Shown: positions 34,195 to 46,737, counted from the stretch's first letter. The stretch is 64,000 nt of DNA from Erinaceus europaeus (GCF_950295315.1 NC_080181.1:4342726-4406725); one strand, 5' to 3'. A program made the numbers and translations. The notes: generated by a model from the letters alone, not told the origin.

Positions 34195-34370
34195 AAGTAG
34201 ATAGCTCCTGGGTAGAGTGTACAAGTTACTATGTCCTAGGGTCCAGATTTGAGCCCCTGGCCACTGTAAGGGGGCACCATGCATAGGGCAAGCTTTATGG
34301 GTGGTGGAGTGGTGCTGTGCTCTCTCTCCTTTCTCTTTACCTCTGTGTTTCTTTCTGAGATTGAAAGAGT
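34195..34370 (+). mobile_element. Diverged SINE, sense
   Basis: AGTAGATAGCTCCTGGGTAGAG (head), TCCAGATTTGAGCCCCTGG (B-box region), CAAGCTTTATGGGTGGTGG, then a CT-rich part. It runs straight into L1 sequence. Confidence 0.6.
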
Positions 34371-34384
34371 GAGATTTGGTGAGT

Positions 34385-34655
34385 GAGTCCCTTACTGATG
34401 TACATGGACAGAATATTCACCACAGAAGAGATCCAAAACCCAAGAAGCACATGAAAAAATGCTCCAAGTCTTTGATTGTCAGAGAAATGCAAATCAAGAC
34501 AACAATGAGATACCGCTTCACTCCTGTGAGAATGTCACACATCAGAAAAGGGAACAGCAGCAAATGCTGGAGAGGGTGTGGGGTCAAAGGAACCCTCCTG
34601 CAATGTTACTGTCGAATGTAAAACAGTAATTCCCCAATAAAGAAATTTTTAAAAA
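34385..34655 (+). mobile_element. L1 3' region with internal deletion, sense
   Basis: 'ggacagaatattcaccacag', 'catgaaaaaatgctccaagt', 'caaatcaagacaacaatgag' and 'ctggagagggtgtggggtca' are L1 landmarks in order. At about 34600 the sequence jumps from 'ggaaccctcctgcaatg' to the terminal 3' end ('aattccccaataaagaaat'), skipping the ~0.8-1 kb present in the copies at 5345 and 43395. It has an A-rich tail. Confidence 0.82.
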
Positions 34656-35070
34656 GAAAAAAGTAAAAGGGACTTGGAGCACTAACTTGCCCTCTCACTA
34701 ACTTGTCCTCTCATGAGGACCACCTACAAACTAGATGACAGCCTGCTGATCATGGAATCCTAGCCTCCAGAACTCTGATACACCGACTCCTCCCATTTTA
34801 AGACATTGATCGTGGCCCAATAGACTGCAGCCCGTGGAGAGGGGTTACTGTGAGAGTGCTGCTGGCTGCCCCACCCCACAGAACCAGTGCTGCTGTGTCC
34901 TGGAAGCACAGTGCATGCTGGAGTGTGAGTGTAGTCCGGGAGGGCCGGGTGGGGTAGGAGCGGTCTTAGTTGTACTGAGAGTCAGGGAAGGAGAACCGCT
35001 GCTTTTTTAACCTGTTTTGTCTGAAATTCATAGCTTTTAAAATTATTATGATCCATGTAATTTGTCTTTA
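34656..35070. other. Unique, GC-richer sequence
   Basis: Non-coding, with a few CpGs near 34930-34965. No feature was recognised. Confidence 0.5.
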
Positions 35071-35074
35071 TTTC

Positions 35075-35375
35075 ACTATTACTATTATTATTTTGCAACC
35101 AGGGTGATTGCTGGGGCTAGATGACAGCACTACAAACCCACTGCTACTGACAGCTGTTACCTCTCCTTTTTTTCCTTTTTTTCTTCTTTCCATCTTACTT
35201 GATAGGACAGAGAGAAATTGAGAGGGAAGGGGGATCTGGAGAGGGAGAGAAAGATAGCTGCCTATAGGCCTGCCAGACCACTCCACTGTTTGTGAACTTC
35301 CCCTTTCCAGCTGAGGAGCAGGGGTGTGAACCTGGATGCTCGTGCACTCAGCCAGCGGCACCACTGCTTGGCCCC
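35075..35375 (-). mobile_element. SINE, A-long form, antisense
   Basis: ATT-repeat tail, TTGCAACCAGGGTGATTGCTG module, TTGATAGGACAGAGAGAAATTG, a CCAGACCACTCCACTGTTTG body, and head GCACCACTGCTTGGCCCC. The linker is T/C-rich rather than GTT-rich. Confidence 0.85.
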
Positions 35376-37313
35376 CACATGCAGCTTGTTTCTTACATAG
35401 AGATTTTTATAGAGTGATCCATTTTGCTCTCTGTAAAAATAGACTTGCAGATAAAGAATTTTATGATAGGGCTGAGTTATAATATCAGCACTATACTTAA
35501 ATTTTGAGTGACTAAGCAGTAAAATCCCCAAATTGTCCTATGCACTTCTTATAATTAAAGCCAAATGGTACACTGTTAATACTGAAAGATTCTAATATTG
35601 AAAATGAGAACCTCTTTTCAAAGAAAGTCTTTTTCCCTAGAAATAATCTACCAGCCTGGAGAAGTCTAGCACTTATGAACACCCCCATTTTTACTTCTAA
35701 GATAGAACAAAATTGGTCATTTATGTTTGACTCTGCAAATATAGAATTTCTCAAGACATTTTAATTTTTGTATTAGTTTTTTCATATAAGTATCATAGAC
35801 ATTAATTATGTAATAAGATATGTAGCCATCCTATCAAATAATAAAACAGTACAGTTTATTATTAATTTATCTCTATATTACAAAATAGGAAGCATAAATA
35901 AAAGATATTTGGAAATCCTTCAGTAATTTTCTCAAAGATAATCACATAGATAAAAAGAAGTTCTAGAAAGTGAGGTTTATGTGCAGTCACTGCAATGACC
36001 TTAGCAATGAATAGCAACTTAGATATGCCATTAATGGCCAGTTGAAGCCCTGTCACCCTCCACGTGGGCTGAGTGCCTTTGTCTTTGCCCCACACAAAGT
36101 GTACTGTCACCTGCAGATATGGACAGAATTGCCAACGTCGGAGGATTAAGTGTTCCCTTTTGCAGGTCCAGCTGGCTAATGGGATTCACTTTATTGTCAG
36201 ATCCTGCCTAGCATAGTTAATTTGTCTTTCATGAACTTAGAGGAATGTTTTTTTTTTTCCTTAGAGTTTCTACTCACATTGTGAAAATAACACCTTTGTT
36301 CTCAATAGTGATGAGCCTGACTTCTTTTCCATGTAATCATGGTTATTGACATTAGTTCCATTAGGAGGTTGCCAAAGGCATGCAATCAGCTGTTTGCTGG
36401 TAACTGGAGTTAAAACTTGAACAATAAAATTTCGTATCTGATTTCAAAGACTGTTCTTTCAGATTCGATTTATAATTCCATTTTTATTTCTATTATTTTT
36501 TAATGATACCAAAGATGGATTCATATGGGGGTTTCACCAAGAATCAAAAGTTGGTCCAGTAGGTGAAATGTTAGAAAATAACAGACTCTCTACATAGAAA
36601 TCAGAAAAGCTAACTAGAAAGATGAGGTGAAAGTTGCTAAAGTTATATGTTATCGTTATTTTGGAACTCCTGAATCACATCAACAAAGGAGATAAAGGAA
36701 ATGCATCTTTTCAGAGTGGCTAAAGAAAGAGGGCTCCCTAGCTGCTTCTAACAATTCAGTTACACACAGAAATGAACTTAATGAGCCTGGCTTCTCTTTG
36801 AACTCAGTTTTTTTCTCTAAAATAAATGAAATATGAGCTTAGAAGAGCAGGCTATAAACCTTCAGTGGTAAGCTTAGAGAAATTCATTTTCTTCACTATT
36901 TTCCTTAAAAGTTGGTCTTGCCTGGTGAAAATCTGGTCTCTGAATATGACTGGGGTTTTGCCCTTTAGTTTTTCCAAGCCTCAGCTTCACTGGTGTGTGT
37001 TTAAATGGAGCGATTAAATGTAAAGTGCCTGTGCCACTGCCTGGGGCCGGCCTAGTGTTTAATAAATGAGAAACTGTCATTTTATTGTTTTATTAAAATA
37101 GCTACTTGTCATTCAGTTGACTTTTCTGTACTAGAAATTCTTTTAAGTCTGGAGTCATCTTTGTGTTCTTTGTTTTCCTCATTTTTAACTCGGCAAAGTC
37201 ATCACTTAGATGTCATTTATAGCTTTTTTCACTAAATAAATGCTGAAGATGATTTAATCACTTTGCAAAAATATCTAACTTATAAACGTTGTGTTCTATG
37301 GTTAATTTTATTT
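35376..37313. other. AT-rich unique region with a possible MIR relic
   Basis: No lineage-specific element was recognised. At about 36990-37075 the sequence ('aatggagcgattaaatgtaa', 'agtgcctgtgccactgcctg') resembles reverse MIR. Short frames have no support. Confidence 0.5.
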
Positions 37314-37329
37314 TAAAGTCTGTACTTTT

Positions 37330-37599
37330 TTAATATTTGTTCCCTTTTGTTGTCCATGTTTTATGGTTGTAGTTGTTATTGTTATTGATGTCGTCATTGT
37401 TGGATAGGACAGAGAGAAATGGAGAGCAGAGGGAAGACAGAGAGAGGAGAGAAAGACAGATACCTGCAGACCTGCTTCACTGCCTGTGAAGCGACCCGCC
37501 TGCAGGTGGGGAGCCTGGGGCTGGAACCAGGATTCTTACGCCAGTCCTAGCGCTTTGCGCCACGTGTGCTTAAACCACTGCGCTACCACCCACCCTCCC
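37330..37599 (-). mobile_element. SINE, A-short form, antisense, with target-site duplication
   Basis: TTGTTGTCCATG..GTCGTCATTGTTGGATAGGACAG linker and body, ending in a GCGCTACCACC head. TAAAGTCTGTACTTTT (37314-37329) and TAAAGTCTATACCTTTT (37600-37616) flank it as a near-perfect target duplication. Confidence 0.93.
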
Positions 37600-37739
37600 T
37601 AAAGTCTATACCTTTTAAACTAACTTAAGAGGTTTGATTGAATATCACCAGTCTCTGTTTAATCAGAACAGCTCAGAAGAAGAGAAAACCTAAATTGGTG
37701 AGAAACCCAAAATGGAATAAAGAAGAGGACATTTTACCT

Positions 37740-37913
37740 TTATTTATTTATTTATTTTTATTTTTATTTTTATTGTGGGATTAATGTTTTATGGTTGACA
37801 GTGAAGGATGGAAAAGGATGACAGAGGACCTTGTGGGGTTTGTACTGTTACGTGGAAAACTGAAAAATGTTATGCATGTACAAACTATTGTATTTACTAT
37901 TGACTGTAAAACA
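37740..37913. mobile_element. L1 3' end with inverted 5' part (fold-back)
   Basis: From about 37740 to 37804 the minus strand carries the very end of L1 with its A-rich tail (TTTTATTGTGGGATTAATG on plus). From about 37806 to 37913 the plus strand carries the segment just upstream (GGATGACAGAGGACC... TTGACTGTAAAACAT). The two halves point in opposite directions and overlap by about 14 bp. This fits a twin-priming 5' inversion. Confidence 0.75.
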
Positions 37914-38099
37914 TCTTTGTGCTCTTAGTATGCAGCTTTGTGCCTGAGACTAGACATAGCAGCAGCTTAGAAGTATTTGTCTAGTCAACTGCATATCCTG
38001 GCCAGTCATCAGCCTGAATATGTCCTCACTGAAACCTACTGACTGGCCAAACTTTGACTTACTTTTCGAGGTCCAGCTTATATGTTCATTCTCTAGAAA

Positions 38100-38272
38100 T
38101 GTTTGATTGCTTGTTTATGGACAGAGAGGGAGAAGGAGGGAGGGAGACCGAGACCGAGAGAGAAGCCACAGCACCAAGGCTTCCTTCAGTGCAGTGGGGG
38201 CATATTCCAGCCTGGGTCTCACACACGGCAAAGCAGCATGCTATCCAGGGGAGTTATTTTGCAAGTCCTAGA
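38100..38272 (-). mobile_element. SINE of D type, antisense
   Basis: GGACAGAGAGGGAGAAGG, GCTTCCTTCAGTGCAGTGGG, AGCCTGGGTCTCACACACGG and GCAAAGCAGCATGCTATCC follow D-type order in reverse. The 157-codon frame at 38054-38527 crosses this SINE and is a chance frame. Confidence 0.72.
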
Positions 38273-38519
38273 AAAGTTTTTCATGGCCTGGAACCCACCA
38301 AGACAGTGCAAGCTAAGTTTCCTGCTGTATCTGAAGATTATTTTTCTGTGCCATCTCACATTAGAGATAACTGCATTTTTTTGTTTGCCCTCCAACCAGT
38401 TCATCTTTTCATAGTTAGTATTTATACGGTGTCTAGCACCGAGATAATTGTCAGTCCAATTAATCTAATCCTTTGTTGTTGTTTTGTTTTGTTTTGCTAT
38501 CATTCAAGCTTCTCCACTT

Positions 38520-38662
38520 CAGGCTGACTTTTTCAGAGAGAAAAACAGGACATCACAACACCAGAGTTTCTATCAGTGATATGAGGACCAGACTCAAACC
38601 TGGTTCCTGCCAATGACAAAGCAAGCACCCTATCCAAATGAGCTACCTTGTGGGACCAATTG
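38520..38662 (-). mobile_element. SINE of D type, antisense, older
   Basis: AGAGAGAAAAACAGGACATC, CAGACTCAAACCTGGTTCC and GACAAAGCAAGCACCCTATCC lead to a worn head GAGCTACCTTGTGGGACC. Confidence 0.65.
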
Positions 38663-38844
38663 ATTCATACTTGTTTGACACTAAGTTTATCACTCTGTCT
38701 TCTCTAGGGACAGTAAAGCTGTAGATAGTAAACAGCATGGCTCAAGTTGTGAGAAGTAATGTATAGATTCTCACAACGGATATAAATTCTCAGGTTACTA
38801 TGAAGACTTTAGGTTTTTCTATGCTTTTTCTATGCTTTTCATTT

Positions 38845-39062
38845 ATGTTTTTATTATTTTTATCATCTTTATTTATTGAATGAGACAGCCAGAAATCGAG
38901 AGGAAAGGGGGTGAGAGAGAGGGAGAGAGGGAGAGAGACATCTGCAACACTGCTTCACCATTCCCAAATCCCTCCCCCCACGTGGGGATCAAGGGCTTGA
39001 GCCCGGGGCCTAGCACATTGCAACATGTGCACTCAACCAGGTGCACCACCACCTGGCCCCCT
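38845..39062 (-). mobile_element. SINE, B type, antisense
   Basis: TTATTTATTGAATGAGACAGCC, GA-rich sequence, ACATCTGCAACACTGCTTCAC, and head GTGCACCACCACCTGGCCCC. Confidence 0.85.
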
Positions 39063-42000
39063 AATTTTATTTCTTAGTAATTTACTTAATTCCTTTCTAC
39101 TCGTAGTTTTATTATTGACTCTCCATTTTTACAGGTAAAGAATCATATAATATATAATTTGATAGGTTTCCAGTTTTAATTTTCTCTTGTTTTTGTCTCT
39201 CTTATTTTTGTTCTAATGGCTGATCATTTTAGCTAATATCTTTAACAAGATGTTGAATAGTAAAAAGAAAAAAAAGTCTTTTTCCAAAACTAAAAAAATA
39301 CTTATCATGTTTAATTGTATATGTGATACAAAAAGTTATATTAAATCTCACAGATACAAAAGAAAACAGATGTACCCTTACCAAGAAATTCTGAATAAGC
39401 TAGATCACTTTTATGATTTCCAGCCATTACTAATCTTCTATATTAAACAAGTAGCATTCATTAAGCATTTCCTACTTTGCCAGCACATGCTAATATGGCC
39501 CATCTTAAAGAAAGAAATAAAATGACTGGCATTGCCTTTACTACTGTGTTCTAACACCGGACTCTACTGCTTCCCACTTGAAGTTGCTACTAGTATTTCT
39601 TTCCTTTTCCATCTCATTTGAGGTTATGATATCTTGTTTCCATTTGGCTACAGTCCTAGCGCAAAGGTTGGTTCTAAATCACATCTGTCATCTGTGTTGC
39701 TGTATATATCTTTGCTGTTATTCAAGTCAGGTCTAGCCTCATTCCTGTTTGTGATTTATTGAATGCTGTTTTCTGACATTATCCGTCACCATTATCTGAA
39801 AATTCAGTGCTGTATGCAGAGCATGTGAAAATCACATTCCACATCTTCAGGTCATTCAGTATTGTCTTAACTTTAATATCTGCTGAACTAGGAAAACAAA
39901 GGTGATGACATCAAGCATAGCTCAGTAAGATTAGCTTATACCCAGAGTTATGATAGGAAAGGTGCAAAATAACAGTCATCGTGTTTATATTGGCCTTGGG
40001 ACTTTTCAATACCTGGTTCTTGAATATAGTATTCAAGACATGCTATTTCAATTCTTTTGTTCAATATAAATGGAAATAAAAGTTCTTCATATATCACTCT
40101 TCCTTCATGTCAATGGCATTTCTCCCATTTTTTTGAAGATCACATATTCATCTGAACTTGGTCTTAGGGCTGCCAAAATTCTGATTGATGCAAGTTCTTC
40201 TGCTTCTCTCCTAATTTATTTTGAAAAAAAGTAATTAATAAAGTGAACTTTGCTCTATATCTGTTAAGGTTTATGTGATCAATTCAGGATGGTAAAATGA
40301 TAAGCTTAAATTCATAGTCTTGGTGTTTCTCGATTTTCTTCATAATTAGTCTAATGGTAAATTTAAATTTAAAAAGCATATATGTTAATATTTTTATTAC
40401 CTTACAGTCAAATTATGTTTTCAATCATTTTAAAGCACCTAGTAGGGTCAAAAACACCAGCTCCCCTGGATATCCTGCCTGCTTTGCCATGTAACTGCCA
40501 GACCTGCGTTCAGACTTCACCTCCAGGTCATAGGAGGAAACTTAGGTGCTGTGCAGTCTCTCTTTGTATCTGAAAGAGTCAGTTCAGAGCAGACAATTCC
40601 CAGCAAAGATTTAAAACAAAAAAGCCTCCTCTTAAACAAAGAGAATGATTACTACTTATTTTAAAAACATGACATACGCATATACATCAGGAAGGATACA
40701 TATCAATATCTTTCATCTGTAAAGACCAGGAACATGAATGTGTCTGTTTTTCTAAATTTAACATATCATACATATCAAGAACCTAAAATATTGGGTAAAC
40801 ATCAAAAAACTGTTTTTTTCCCGTCATTTCATTCGTATTTAGGTTGCTTTCCATGAGGGACCTACGGTGAAGTTATTACATGTCTATACATGCAGAAGTG
40901 GGGCAATCATAAATGAATCCAGATGCTTTGATTGAACTAATATTTTTATTAAACTAGATGGAATGCATCTGTGTACATATATGCATACTGTGAGTAACTA
41001 AAATGCATATTCTAGACGTAATGTATAAAAAGTACACAACACATAAGGAGTTGAAATTAAGGACATAGGCATTCCAGAAATAGATTTCCCTTAGTCCTTG
41101 AATGTCCTTTGCTACATCTAAGCTGGTATTAACTTTACTGAGTCCAGCGTTGAGTTAGGGAGGAAATAAACCTAGAGTTTTAATGGGATCTAAGTTAAAG
41201 GTTGTCATAGAGACAACAGTTGCCCTTTATTTTATATATATTTTGCCAACATGGCTCTTGGTCAGTTGTAAAGATTGACAAGGGCTGACAATAATGTAGA
41301 TACCCTGTCTGAAGAGATGAAGAAATTAAAGAGTAAATCTTACATTCTTGTGTGTAGTCAGCTGAATGGCTAGAGTGAATGAAGAAAGTGAAGTATGGGA
41401 TAGGAGAGGAAATGTGGAGGCCTAAGTAATAAATATTTGATTAGAGAACTTATGGCACCTTCTTTAGGCCTTTCTTCTAGATTACCAGGATTATTAGTTC
41501 TAAGTCTAGTCAGATAAGCACTTTGACTCTGAGGCATAATTGCCCCTAATTTATGGAGATGTGAACACATGTACCCAGTACAATACACCCTCGCCTATGT
41601 CCAAGATCTGCAACTTTGTTGGAAAGTGTGCCAGCTGAAATGAAATTAGGTAGTCCCACACATTAGTACAGATCTCACCAGGCTATAGGAGTTGAGGGGT
41701 TGCCATCTCCAGCTTCACATCTCTGGAGACAGCCCACCGCAAAAAGGCAGTAGCAGCATGACTTGGCATGGTGATTACTGTAGTAAGCGAAGGATCTGGG
41801 AGAGGACAAAATGAGATCTGCTAAATCCTGCAGGTCCCTCCACAAAAATTAGCAATGAAGCTGCCTATCTTGAGGGCAAGGTGGGAGTGGGATGTCTTTG
41901 GTGTCTGGACCTCTCTGCTTCATAGCTAACAGGAGAGCAGTTCTACTCGAGCACAGGGTACTTCTTTGACCCTGTACTCAGAGATTCTCAGAGGAACATG

Positions 42001-43394
42001 CATTTACCTGTTAGCAGATACCTACCCCTTCAAGCACATTGCCCTGTGCTTCACCTCTAAGTGAAGAAATGAGCACAAAAGCTACCTATAAAGTAGATAT
42101 TCCTACTTTATATGTAAAGAGCCTGGTACAGAATATCCTCTAAAATCTAAGTGAACAAAGTACTGAAAAAAACCTGACAATATAACTTAAATTAAGTAAC
42201 AATGTATTTATGGTAACTGAAAATTGTAATCTATTTACACTATAATATTATGTGTGAATAATTCTACCCTTGTTTGGTGTTTTTCCTGGTTACATTTGAA
42301 AATGTGTCTAAGATTGAGGCATGTTTCTATGACAACATCTGTAAGGAAACATTACCTTCCTCCTCTTCTGTAGCTGAGTGTTAAGCATGTTTAAAGATTA
42401 TCCTGATTATTAAAATTGATTGAAGCCTGAAAATTCTAGCTGCCAGCCCCTGGTTAGGGGACAAGGATTTGTTCCAGCCAGCTTTAGCCATGGATGAACA
42501 TAAACTAAAAGCAGAAAAACAGACTTCACAAGACACAGTCTGGCTATGCAAGAAAAGGGGTAGGTCTCATTTTCTCTTGGCTCAGACATTCCATACTTCA
42601 TCCATGCAGGTCTGCAGTCAGGCCTGGATAGAATGACAGTGTACAGCTGGACCGATTCCTGACAGAGCCTTCCCTCCCAGGTCCAGGAGGAGGGAAGGAG
42701 GGCCTGTAAAACCCCAGAGTCCAAACTGCATTCTATTCCAAATTACAGGGGTCTGGCACACCTTTCTTTTAGTGAATTTCAGTTTTGACTCTAAAATATG
42801 ATTTTTGCCATTTAGGCCTTTTTGTTTCTACTGAGACAAAAAGAATTTAGAAAGCCATGTTTACTGCTGCATGAGCAAGGGCTTTCAAAGGAAAGGGATC
42901 CAGGGCAGCCGGAAGCAGTGCTGGCTAGGGCTGTCTGTCAGTGGGGTGGCATCTGATGATGTGATTCTAGCCTGCTTCTCTCATCAAGGCACTGTATCAA
43001 CATGCAATGGGACAAAACCTTTTATTATCAAACTGATGCTTTTTTTTTTTTTGGGTGCTAACCTTGAATATTTCTGAGATTATCTTTTTTTTTTTAATGG
43101 TGACATTTCTTTGCATCATTGTAATGATTCTTATAAAGAATTTCTAGCAGATGGAAAAATATACTTTTAAGAGGCCAGTGAACAAATACAGAATTTTATT
43201 AAATCCCATTTTTATATTTATTAACAATGAACTAAAGACATTTATATAATAATCATAAACACCATTGTCCAAGTACATGTTTTATAATGAAATAATGCCA
43301 GTTTCCCATAATTACTTGGTATTCAGAACATTTTCTTAAGTTTTATTTTAAAAATTCAACATTTTAATACAACTCAAGTGGGGCTACATTAGTG
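39063..43394. other. Longest repeat-poor unique region
   Basis: About 4.3 kb with no recognised SINE, L1 or R copy. Frames at 39250-39525 (Lys-rich, 91 codons) and 42410-42724 (104 codons, minus) have no family resemblance. T runs at about 43039-43052 and 43086-43097 are not tied to a recognised element. I see no exon. Confidence 0.5.
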
Positions 43395-44146
43395 TGATAC
43401 TGATTTTTTTTCTTTTGTGACAACTTAGAGTGGAGAATCCATCCCTCCTACCTCAGAGTCTTTAGCTTTGATACAGTACACTTTGTCCAATCCAAATTCC
43501 ACTTTGTTCATTCCCTCCATTCCCCCATATATTAATTCCAGCTTATAAGGGAGGTGATTTGGTTTTTGTCCTCCAGGTTTCATCCAGGATGACCCAGAGG
43601 AGATGACTTCATCACTTTGGATAGCTGAGTAGTATCCTGTCATGTATATATACCACAATTTTTTTAGCCACTCATCTGATGCTGGGCACCTGGATTGCCT
43701 CCAGGTTCTGGCTGTTACAAGTTGTGCTGCTATGAGGACAGGTATACATAGATCTCTTCTGACAGGTTTTTGTGTTTCCTTTGCATAAATCCTCAGGAGA
43801 AGAATTATTGGGCCCCAGGATAGATCTATTTCTAGTGTGCTGAGAAGTATCCAGACTGCTTTCCTTAATGGTTGCAGCATTTTACACTCCCAGGAGCAGT
43901 GCAGAACTGTCCCTTTTTAGCTACACCCTCTCCAACATTTGTTATTGTCCTTTCTGGTATATATCATTCTCACAGGTGTAAAGAGGTATCTCACTGTTGT
44001 CTCTATTTCATTTATCTGATGAACAGTGACTTAGAGCACTTTCTCATATATCTGTTGGCCCTCTGGATCTCTTCTTAAGTGAAATTTCTGTCCGTGTCCT
44101 TGACCCATTTTCTAATGAGGTAGCTTGTTTTGTCTGTTGTTTGTTC

Positions 44147-44198
<52 letters not shown>

Positions 44199-44790
44199 AG
44201 CTTGTTGCGCTCTTTATGTATTTTGGTTATAAGTTCTTTGATGTGTGTTGTGTAAAATCTCCCATGCTGTAGGGCGTCTTTCTGTTTGGGTGATGGTACC
44301 TTTGCTGTGCAGAAGTTTTTCAGTTTGATGTAGTCCCATTGGCTTATTTTTGCTTTTGTTTTCTTTGCTGTTGGATTTGAATCCTTCAAGGCTTTATTGA
44401 AGCCTAGGTCATGAAGTGTCCTGACAATGTTTTCTTCTGTGTATTTGATAACTTCTGGCCTAGTACCCATGGCCTTGATCCGCTCTAGTTGATTTTGTGC
44501 TTGGTGATTTATGATGACTCAATTTCATCAGGCTGCATGTTTCAGTCCAGTTTTCCCAACACCACTTGTTGAAGAGATTACCCTTTCATCACTTAATGTT
44601 TTGGTCCCCTTTGTCAAAAATTAGTTGACCATAGATGTGGTGGCCTATTTCTGGGCCCTCAACTTTATTTCACTGCTCTGTGTGTCTATTTTGGTTCTAG
44701 TACCAGGCAGTGTTGATAACAGTAGCTCGGTATTATAGCTTGAGGTCAGGTAATGTGATGCTAGAGCTCTAGTCTTCTTCCTTTTTCTCA
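43395..44790 (-). mobile_element. L1 3' third, antisense, with internal (GT)n
   Basis: Reading on minus from 44790 the order is: 'tactagaaccaaaatagaca', 'ctaatttttgacaaagggga', 'caagtggtgttgggaaaact', an ORF2 C-terminal-like open frame (44075-44470), then the 3' region to about 43400. The open frame includes the GT array (44150-44196), read as His-Thr repeats, followed by the motif IRKWVKD that is typical of the ORF2 end. The 151-codon frame at 43425-43880 is the L1 3' region. Stops break the element, and it is 5' truncated at about 44790. Confidence 0.9.
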
Positions 44791-44794
44791 ATTT

Positions 44795-45126
44795 AAATCC
44801 TTTTTTTTTTTTTTTTTTTTTTTTGCTTCTAGGATTATTTCTGGGACTCAGTGCCTATACTATGGATCCATTGCTCCTGGAGGCTATTTTTTCTCTTTTG
44901 TTGTTTATTATTGTTGTTGTTATTTCTGTCATTGTTTTTTGAGAGGACGGAGAGAAATCAAGAGAGGAGGGGAAGACAGAAAAAGGGAGAGAAAGATAGA
45001 CACCTGCAGACTTGCTTCACTGCTTATAAAGTGGCCTCCCTACAGGTAGGGATCCGGGGGGCTTGAACCAGGATACTTACTCTTCCACCATGTGCACTTA
45101 ACCCGCTGCTCTACCACCCAGCCCTG
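44795..45126 (-). mobile_element. SINE, A-long form, antisense, next to L1
   Basis: A T run of about 24 (tail), TTGCTTCTAGGATTATTTC module, TTGTTGTTGTTATTTCTGTC linker, GAGAGGACGGAGAGAAATC, body, and head CTTAACCCGCTGCTCTACC. It lies at the truncated edge of the L1. Confidence 0.9.
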
Positions 45127-45204
45127 GTTAAATCCTATTTTAACTTTTGCCAACAACAGTGTATTATATACCTATTTTTTCAGGATATTAGTATATATTC
45201 TAAG

Positions 45205-45388
45205 AAAACAAATGGGTTTTTGTACACATCAAGACAGGTGAAGTGAAGATAGTGAAGAGGGAGAGAGACAGAGAGCAGTACTGCTTCACTGCTTGCAAAA
45301 CTTTCCCCCTTTAGGTGGGGACCGGGGGTTGAAACCAGGGTCCTGGCACATGTGTGCTCAACCAAGTGTGCTACCACTCGGCCTCCCA
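45205..45388 (-). mobile_element. SINE, B type, antisense
   Basis: GAGGGAGAGAGACAGAGAGC, ACTGCTTCACTGCTTGCAAAAC, GGGGACCGGGGGTTGAAACC, and head TGTGCTACCACTCGGCCTCCC. Confidence 0.85.
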
Positions 45389-46737
45389 TTTTTCAGTCCT
45401 TTGGTCCATTTGTTCACTGGTCACCAATCTCTTGGCTCAGCAGATGCTGACCCGTTGAAGCTTCCAAATGGTGCACTTAACAGGAAAGGTGTTTGTGTGA
45501 TGTATGGGTAGTGTGTGTCAACAAGTGCTTTGCATCTAGATGGAAAATGTGACTTGACAGCAGCCTCTGGAGAGCCCTCATTGCCTAATAGGTATCCGTA
45601 ATGACCAGCCAATTAAGAATTTGTGTTTGCAAAGTGCTTTGCCATCAGTGTTCTTCTTTCAATTCTCTGAGTCATGACTATCATCTTACTGATGAAACAG
45701 ATACAGGAAGGCTTATTGATTTGCTTTAGACTACATGGTCTGAAATTCCAGGCACTCTTGGGATTTGAGTCTCACGAATCCTGCCGTTCCAAGCAAATAG
45801 GATAGGTTCCCTCAATAGGCACACTTAAGAGACCAAGGGACTGAATGTAGCCTGATCACAAACCATGACACTCCTTAAGGGCTTTGGGTCCATAAAAGAG
45901 CTCTGTAATTGTCTCCAAATCACTCCATGTAATAGCCTTTCTCTAACAATCATGATGTGTTCATTAAATGACTCGCCAGCCTCAGAATCAAATCCATGGA
46001 GAAGAAGAACCTTATTTTTGTACAGGAGATATTCCAACACAAGCACCACAAGACCTGATCCTTAAATAAGAAGAAGAGATTTCTTTTAGCCTCTCTGTAA
46101 ACAGTAATTATACTGGTAGAGAGGGAAGCACTGCCATTCTGTAGCCTACAGAACAGAATCTTAATTTCTAATGAAGAAAATAGCAATTAGTACTGCTTAC
46201 AAGTCTTGAATTAGGGACTCTATTTAATTTCCTTATACAAATATTTTTCAATAAACAAAATAAGAAAATAGTCCAAAATCTAGGCAGTGATTGCATATAT
46301 TTGGAAAACTATACACAACCTTTATTTTCTTCCACATGTGTTTTTATGTCTGTGTACATTATAATGGATATCCATTATTCCTGAATGTTGTGAACAAGCA
46401 TTTACACTTACAGTTTTTAAAAACTTTCTGTTTTATTATTATGATTATGATTATGATTATTTTTACTGTTATAAGGAGAACTGAGATCATATATAAAAAG
46501 AACCTACTAGGTTCTCTTAAGAGATTCGTTATATAAAGTTTTTTTTCTTAACTCATAGATCTGTTTTTTAATGCCGAAAGGTTCATATCAGTTAGCAACA
46601 AATTATACAACTCAAAATAAACATGTCACAGAATCTGTAATTATTATCTTCTAAAAGTAGATCATATATAGTTCTGAAAATATCATATGACAGTTAGAAA
46701 GTCTTTGGTCATTTTACACACAAGATAAATTTATTTT
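45389..46737. other. Unique sequence with a probable MIR relic
   Basis: At about 45625-45800 the order 'gcaaagtgctttgccatcag', 'actatcatcttactgatgaa', 'cttgggatttgagtctcacg' resembles sense MIR. An ATT/GATT run sits at 46436-46460. The rest is unique, without a supported gene. Confidence 0.5.

Noticed and set aside
38054..38527. 157-codon plus-strand frame as a gene
   Set aside because: It begins in unique DNA, crosses an antisense D-type SINE and ends in unique DNA. No domain or splice support.
43425..43880. 151-codon minus-strand frame as a gene
   Set aside because: It translates the L1 3' region; the same sequence at 5345-5955 is non-coding.
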